Source: JBCCSZ01 sp039199225 (GTDB lineage Bacteria; Bacteroidota; Bacteroidia; Chitinophagales; Saprospiraceae). From it: a DNA stretch of 24,878 nucleotides. Numbering within the stretch: position 1 is the stretch's first letter; every line of letters starts with the position of its first letter. Made by a program: the position numbers and the translations under genes. This document shows positions 21,901-24,878 of this stretch, in pieces. Under the pieces are notes generated by a model that was not told the DNA's origin, searched no databases, and saw nothing but the letters and a program-made list of their open reading frames with translations. Location of the stretch: positions 1 through 24,878 of the forward strand of contig JBCCSZ010000089.1 of assembly GCA_039199225.1 (NCBI GenBank). Direction: 5' to 3'.

Positions 21901-22522
21901 AACACTCCTCCTCATCTTATTTTCGACCACTCTTTTGCAAGGACAAAAAAGTGAGGAAATCGTCATTACAGGAACCTATGAATGGTTTGAGCTACCCGTA
22001 AAAAAGACCTTAGAATTTTCATTTAGTGAGAACGGAAAAACCTGTGGCCCTAACGCAGAGTTCGAAACCATTGGCGAGCAATTTGCCTACCTCAAATTTG
22101 AGTTGCTGAAGAACAACGAAATGGCCAAAAAAATCGAAGAGACGTTCAACATATACCAATTGCAAAGTTCCTATCCAATGCAATCTTATTCTTATGAGTA
22201 TGATTCTATAGAGGAGGCCAAACTCCTTTACGACATGGCCAAGGAAGCCTTTGCCGAAAAACTGAAACTGTATCACCACTACAAGGAAGACAAGGAAAAT
22301 CTGATGGAGGCCAAACACCAGGCGCTGAAAGATGCCATCCAAAGAGCAGAACACATTGCCAATACTTTGGGCTACACAAAAGTCGAGCTGGTATCCATCG
22401 ATGAGACAAAGCGCACGACCAGGTCCGTATACGTAGCCCGTAGGAAAAAAGTCAACGTGAATTTTACCTACAAAGCAAAAAAGAGAAACCTCGCTTTGAA
22501 AGTAACTTTTAAAATGAGTTAG
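21884..22522 (+). CDS. Divergent SIMPL-like exported protein
   Basis: 212 residues from the ATG at 21884; an alternative ATG at 21875 adds three residues. Either start lies inside the preceding SIMPL gene (17- or 26-nt overlap), indicating translational coupling. The signal peptide (MSYWTKTLLLILFSTTLLQG) is followed by a region of weak similarity to SIMPL proteins, clearest in the C-terminal helix EAKHQALKDAIQRAEHIANT and the next strand (LGYTKVELVSID), which matches the equivalent part of the upstream protein. The final strand is lysine/arginine-rich (RRKKVNVNFTYKAKKRNLAL). Probably a paralogue that arose by tandem duplication and diverged; the two may form a hetero-oligomer. Function unknown. 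Confidence 0.75.
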   Translation: MSYWTKTLLLILFSTTLLQGQKSEEIVITGTYEWFELPVKKTLEFSFSENGKTCGPNAEFETIGEQFAYLKFELLKNNEMAKKIEETFNIYQLQSSYPMQSYSYEYDSIEEAKLLYDMAKEAFAEKLKLYHHYKEDKENLMEAKHQALKDAIQRAEHIANTLGYTKVELVSIDETKRTTRSVYVARRKKVNVNFTYKAKKRNLALKVTFKMS

Positions 22523-22552
22523 AGGGTAATCTGAAAATTTCCTAAGCAAGCG

Positions 22553-23032
22553 ATGACGCAGGTTCAAATACAGGCACTGACAGATGAGGAATTTCAAGAG
22601 GTCGAAAAGACCTATAAAAAGCATCAACGCGACAGCGCCGGGAAAATCCTCTTTTCCGTCCTTTTCGTCTTCGTGGGTCCTTTACTTCCCAATCGCAAAA
22701 ATCCAGATGACATCGACCCTGCGACCTACCTATTTAGCATTGTGATCCTTTCTCTGATCATCGTTTTCACCTACTTACTCGACCATCTTCGACTGGGTGC
22801 AAACCTCAGAAAAGACCTAAAATACAAACAAAAGAAAGGAGTACATCTGCTGGTGTCCAAAAAAGAGCGTTTTTTCACCAACAACACTTTTTTTGCTTTG
22901 GATGAGGCAGCCGATGAAAGAATTGAAATCCAAGAGGAAGAATACCACCAGCTGAAAAAAGGCGATCAAATCGTCGTGTGGACCACAGAGCATGCCGATA
23001 TTGATCTGTACTACGAAATCATCCCCTCCTAA
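22553..23032 (+). CDS. Two-helix membrane protein of unknown function
   Basis: 159 residues; no family recognised. A short charged N-terminus (MTQVQIQALTDEEFQEVEKT) precedes two hydrophobic helices, ~30-46 (KILFSVLFVFVGPLLP) and ~63-84 (YLFSIVILSLIIVFTYLLDHL), then a soluble C-terminal domain of about 70 residues with alternating hydrophobic pattern (GVHLLVSKKERFFTNNTFFA; KKGDQIVVWTTEHADIDLYY). The topology suggests both ends are cytoplasmic. It follows the SIMPL pair by 30 bp and could belong to the same transcript; a small XRE-type regulator follows after its own promoter-like element. Confidence 0.7.
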   Translation: MTQVQIQALTDEEFQEVEKTYKKHQRDSAGKILFSVLFVFVGPLLPNRKNPDDIDPATYLFSIVILSLIIVFTYLLDHLRLGANLRKDLKYKQKKGVHLLVSKKERFFTNNTFFALDEAADERIEIQEEEYHQLKKGDQIVVWTTEHADIDLYYEIIPS

Positions 23033-23142
23033 CGCAAATGCAGCATCCAGCGGAACGCTTCCTACCTTCAACAATTCTGTAAGAGGGAAGACATCATTTG
23101 AAGCCTCGATAAATTAGGTATGGCATTGATGAGAAAATACGT

Positions 23143-23150
23143 TACTTTTG
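23143..23150 (+). promoter_or_regulatory. Candidate -7 element of the XRE regulator gene
   Basis: TACTTTTG matches TAnnTTTG and lies 22 bp before the GTG start of the small regulator. The expected transcription start would leave a leader of only about 15 nt. A TTG at 23126-23128 is a -33 candidate with shorter than usual spacing. Confidence 0.45.
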
Positions 23151-23172
23151 AGAAAATTTGGTACTCCAGCAA

Positions 23173-23373
23173 GTGAAAAACCACCTTAAAACAGAAAGAG
23201 CCAAGCGAGGCATGACCCAAGAAGAACTCGCCAAGCGCATCGGCGTATCTCGTCAAACCATCAACTCCATCGAAAAAGGACGCTACGTCCCTTCGACGAG
23301 CTTGGCGCTCAAGCTGTCGAGGCTGTTCGAGCGAAGCGTCAACGAATTGTTCGAATTAGAACCAGGCGACTAA
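23173..23373 (+). CDS. Minimal XRE-family (Cro/C1-type HTH) regulator
   Basis: 66 residues from GTG at 23173, almost entirely one Cro/C1 helix-turn-helix: KTERAKRGMTQEELAKRIGV followed by the recognition helix SRQTINSIEKGRYVPS and the last helices LALKLSRLFERSVNELFELE. An in-frame TTG at 23158 would add five residues; the GTG is chosen because this short family normally begins MKN-(R/H)-LK immediately before the first helix. Such proteins typically repress their own gene and a neighbouring membrane protein gene; the two-helix membrane protein upstream is a candidate partner. No second ligand-binding domain exists, so the signal is not apparent. Confidence 0.88.
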   Translation: MKNHLKTERAKRGMTQEELAKRIGVSRQTINSIEKGRYVPSTSLALKLSRLFERSVNELFELEPGD

Positions 23374-23383
23374 ATGTGGAAAA

Positions 23384-23399
23384 AGGCGGCTTACCGCCT
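23384..23399. terminator. Short hairpin after the XRE gene
   Basis: AGGCGG (23384-23389) and CCGCCT (23394-23399) form a GC-rich 6-bp stem with a CTTA loop, 11 bp after the XRE stop codon. The T-run follows the stem on the minus strand only, so as a plus-strand terminator it is weak; it may still attenuate transcription from the XRE gene. Confidence 0.35.
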
Positions 23400-23468
23400 G
23401 AAAAGTCGTCAAAATGTTAAGGAGTTTATCCCAAGGATTCATTCCTTCCCGATTCCCAAAAATTCCCC

Positions 23469-23476
23469 TACCTTTG
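23469..23476 (+). promoter_or_regulatory. Candidate -7 element of the DinB-like gene
   Basis: TACCTTTG matches TAnnTTTG and lies 17 bp before the first of three consecutive ATG codons at 23494. It sits inside the longer open frame beginning at 23374, supporting the shorter start for the DinB-like protein. Confidence 0.5.
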
Positions 23477-23493
23477 AAAAAAGCTACCGCCAG

Positions 23494-24105
23494 ATGATGA
23501 TGAGAAAAGTCGCCTTTATGATCGCCCTTGTCGGGCTCTCTCAATTGCTCCTCGCACAAGATACCTCCCAAATGTCTACTACCTTACCCTATCATCAAAT
23601 TCCGGATTATCCGGCGGACTACAGCAATGTCAACGTTGCCGCCCGCCTCATCGACGGCCTTGGTTACCGCTACTATTGGGCGACCGAAGGCTTGCGCAGC
23701 GAGGACCTGGATTATCGACCCAGCGAAGACAGTCGAAGCAGCGGCCAAACCATCGCACATGTCCATGGCCTTTCAGAAACCATTCTCAACACCCTGCTCC
23801 AAAAACCCAACATCCGCCCAGTTGAGCCCATCGATCGTACCTTTGAGCAGCAGCGACAGCTGACCCTGGAAAACCTCAAGAAAGCCAGTGACCTCCTCCG
23901 AGCAACCGCTCCGGAAGACCTGTCCAATTTCAATTTGATTTTTCAGAGAGGGGAACGAAAGGCTGAATTTCCCTTTTGGCACCTCATCAACGGCCCCATC
24001 GCTGATGCCATTTACCATGCCGGCCAAATCGTAGCCTACCGACGAGCATCCGGCAATCCCATGAATCCTATGGTGAATGTATTTATGGGCAAGACGAAGG
24101 AATAG
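23494..24105 (+). CDS. Exported DinB-like four-helix metal-binding protein
   Basis: 203 residues from ATG 23494; ATGs at 23497 and 23500 are equally possible. The frame is open from an ATG at 23374 right after the XRE stop, but the shorter start puts a signal peptide (MRKVAFMIALVGLSQLLLAQ) at the N-terminus and follows a TACCTTTG promoter element. The body has DinB-superfamily features: VNVAARLIDGLGYRYYWATE, LDYRPSEDSRSSGQTIAHVH (His89 or His91) and WHLINGPIADAIYHAGQIVA (His163 and His175), candidates for the three-histidine metal site. DinB-like proteins include bacillithiol/mycothiol-dependent transferases and many uncharacterised ones; an exported form cannot be assigned a substrate. The desaturase gene begins 8 bp after its stop, so they probably share a transcript. 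Confidence 0.85.
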   Translation: MMMRKVAFMIALVGLSQLLLAQDTSQMSTTLPYHQIPDYPADYSNVNVAARLIDGLGYRYYWATEGLRSEDLDYRPSEDSRSSGQTIAHVHGLSETILNTLLQKPNIRPVEPIDRTFEQQRQLTLENLKKASDLLRATAPEDLSNFNLIFQRGERKAEFPFWHLINGPIADAIYHAGQIVAYRRASGNPMNPMVNVFMGKTKE

Positions 24106-24113
24106 ACGAGGCT

Positions 24114-24800
24114 ATGTTTACCCATTTTGAACAAACCGGCCTTCATTTCGCACTGCTTTTTGCCTTTTTATGTATCGTAATATTCCTTCGGTACTTGCTG
24201 ACGGCTGCCTTTTACCACTATTTTGTATTGCGCTTTTTTCAGAAAAGGCATTCCAACAGAGTACTGCAAACCAAGGCACTCCCTGCCCGCCAGGTGCGTT
24301 TCGAAATTCTACGCTCAGCCCTTAGCTCCATCATCTTTGCAGCCTTTGCACTAGCCTTGTTTTGGCTTTACCTCAACGACTACACAGCCCTGTATCACCA
24401 ATGGTCGGACCATCCCTTATGGTATGCACCTCTAAGCATTTTGCTGTTTCTCCTACTACAAGACACCTACTACTATTGGCTACACCGATGGATGCACCAC
24501 CCCAAGTTGTTTCGTCGATTACACAAGTGGCATCACGAAAGTGTACAAACCAGCAGCCTGACTTCCTTTTCTTTCAACCCCTCAGAATCCATTTTGCAAT
24601 CACTTTTCTTTCCAGCTTTTTTGCTCCTGGTTCCCATCCATATCTACAGCTTTTTCCTGATACTTCTATTGATGACCTTGTCGGCAACCATCAATCATGG
24701 AGCAGTAGAAATTTATCCCAAAACGGAAAACTTCAGGTGGTTTCGCTATTGGATCATCGGAGCGACGCACCACGACCAACACCAAAAAAAATACAACTAA
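24114..24800 (+). CDS. Sterol desaturase / fatty acid hydroxylase family protein, C-terminally truncated
   Basis: Integral-membrane di-iron oxygenase-type protein, 228 residues as it stands. Hydrophobic helices at ~12-32, ~68-88, ~103-122 and ~160-190 surround the histidine boxes HRWMHH (124-129), HKWHH (137-141) and HHDQHQ (219-224). In the family the third box is normally HHxxHH, so the last His is Gln here. The frame stops at TAA (24798-24800) where homologues continue with NYNFGLYFTFWD-like residues; translation beyond the stop in the same frame still reads NSVFYFTFWYGWLGT, so this is a truncation or sequence error rather than the natural end. Family members hydroxylate or desaturate lipids, sterols or carotenoids; the substrate here is unknown. 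Likely co-transcribed with the DinB-like gene. Confidence 0.8.
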   Translation: MFTHFEQTGLHFALLFAFLCIVIFLRYLLTAAFYHYFVLRFFQKRHSNRVLQTKALPARQVRFEILRSALSSIIFAAFALALFWLYLNDYTALYHQWSDHPLWYAPLSILLFLLLQDTYYYWLHRWMHHPKLFRRLHKWHHESVQTSSLTSFSFNPSESILQSLFFPAFLLLVPIHIYSFFLILLLMTLSATINHGAVEIYPKTENFRWFRYWIIGATHHDQHQKKYN

Positions 24801-24872
24801 AACTCGGTTTTTTATTTTACTTTTTGGTATGGGTGGTTGGGAACGTATTATTCAGAAAAAACGACTCCCTGA
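24798..24872 (+). other. In-frame continuation of the desaturase gene beyond the internal stop
   Basis: After TAA at 24798-24800 the same frame continues for 23 codons to TGA at 24870-24872, reading NSVFYFTFWYGWLGT and then YYSEKTTP. FYFTFW and LGT correspond to the conserved C-terminal end of the desaturase family. Read through, the protein would be about 252 residues, a normal family length. Confidence 0.6.
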
Positions 24873-24878
24873 TTTTAC

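Noticed and set aside
22019..22627. 202-codon minus-strand ORF
   Set aside because: It lies opposite the second SIMPL gene, which has a signal peptide and family features; the antisense frame is a hydrophobic shadow without its own features.

Overview
The window looks like a chromosomal segment of a Bacteroidota bacterium, most likely from the Saprospiria (Lewinella/Haliscomenobacter-like). The evidence is two TonB-dependent receptors with carboxypeptidase-like N-terminal domains, a DUF4249 lipoprotein, a type IX secretion (T9SS) C-terminal sorting domain, a Reg_prop/Y_Y_Y sensor fused to an AraC helix-turn-helix, and several promoter-like TAnnTTTG elements. Genus is not provable from this window. 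No rRNA, tRNA, CRISPR array, transposase or phage gene was seen.

Layout. (1) 1-2336, minus: a TonB-dependent receptor missing only its last few codons. (2) 2337-2816: a divergent intergenic region with three direct repeats at exact 20-bp period. (3) 2817-6302, plus: a large secreted M43-type metalloprotease with GEVED, LamG and T9SS domains, closed by a strong terminator. (4) 6748-9567, plus: a membrane-tethered sensor/AraC regulator. (5) 9568-10656: a gene-poor kilobase with a second array of the same repeat (period 20-21 bp), a promoter-like element, a doubtful 95-residue ORF, a perfect 13-bp inverted repeat and a possible gene fragment on the minus strand. (6) 10657-11991, plus: a di-heme cytochrome c peroxidase/MauG-type lipoprotein. 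(7) 15325-12177, minus: a translationally overlapping pair, a cytosolic thermolysin-like gluzincin followed by a ComEC-like metallo-beta-lactamase-fold hydrolase. (8) 15673-21178, plus: a tight operon of STN-containing TonB-dependent receptor, DUF4249 lipoprotein, and a macroglobulin-like protein with a barrel-less plug-like segment. (9) 21283-22522: two overlapping SIMPL-type (DUF541) exported proteins. (10) 22553-24800: a two-helix membrane protein, a minimal XRE regulator, an exported DinB-like protein and a sterol desaturase/fatty acid hydroxylase family protein whose frame is broken by a stop near the window end.

Two systems deserve attention. First, the shared repeat (consensus GGACGATTTTGG) lies upstream of the M43 protease, downstream of the AraC-type regulator, and as a single inverted copy next to the regulator's own promoter, suggesting a small regulon controlled by a one-component transmembrane regulator. 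Second, the gluzincin/MBL pair is an intracellular protease-hydrolase two-gene unit reminiscent of protease-MBL conflict systems; its function is unknown. The last ~110 bases carry a cluster of changes in the desaturase that may be sequence error or real decay.
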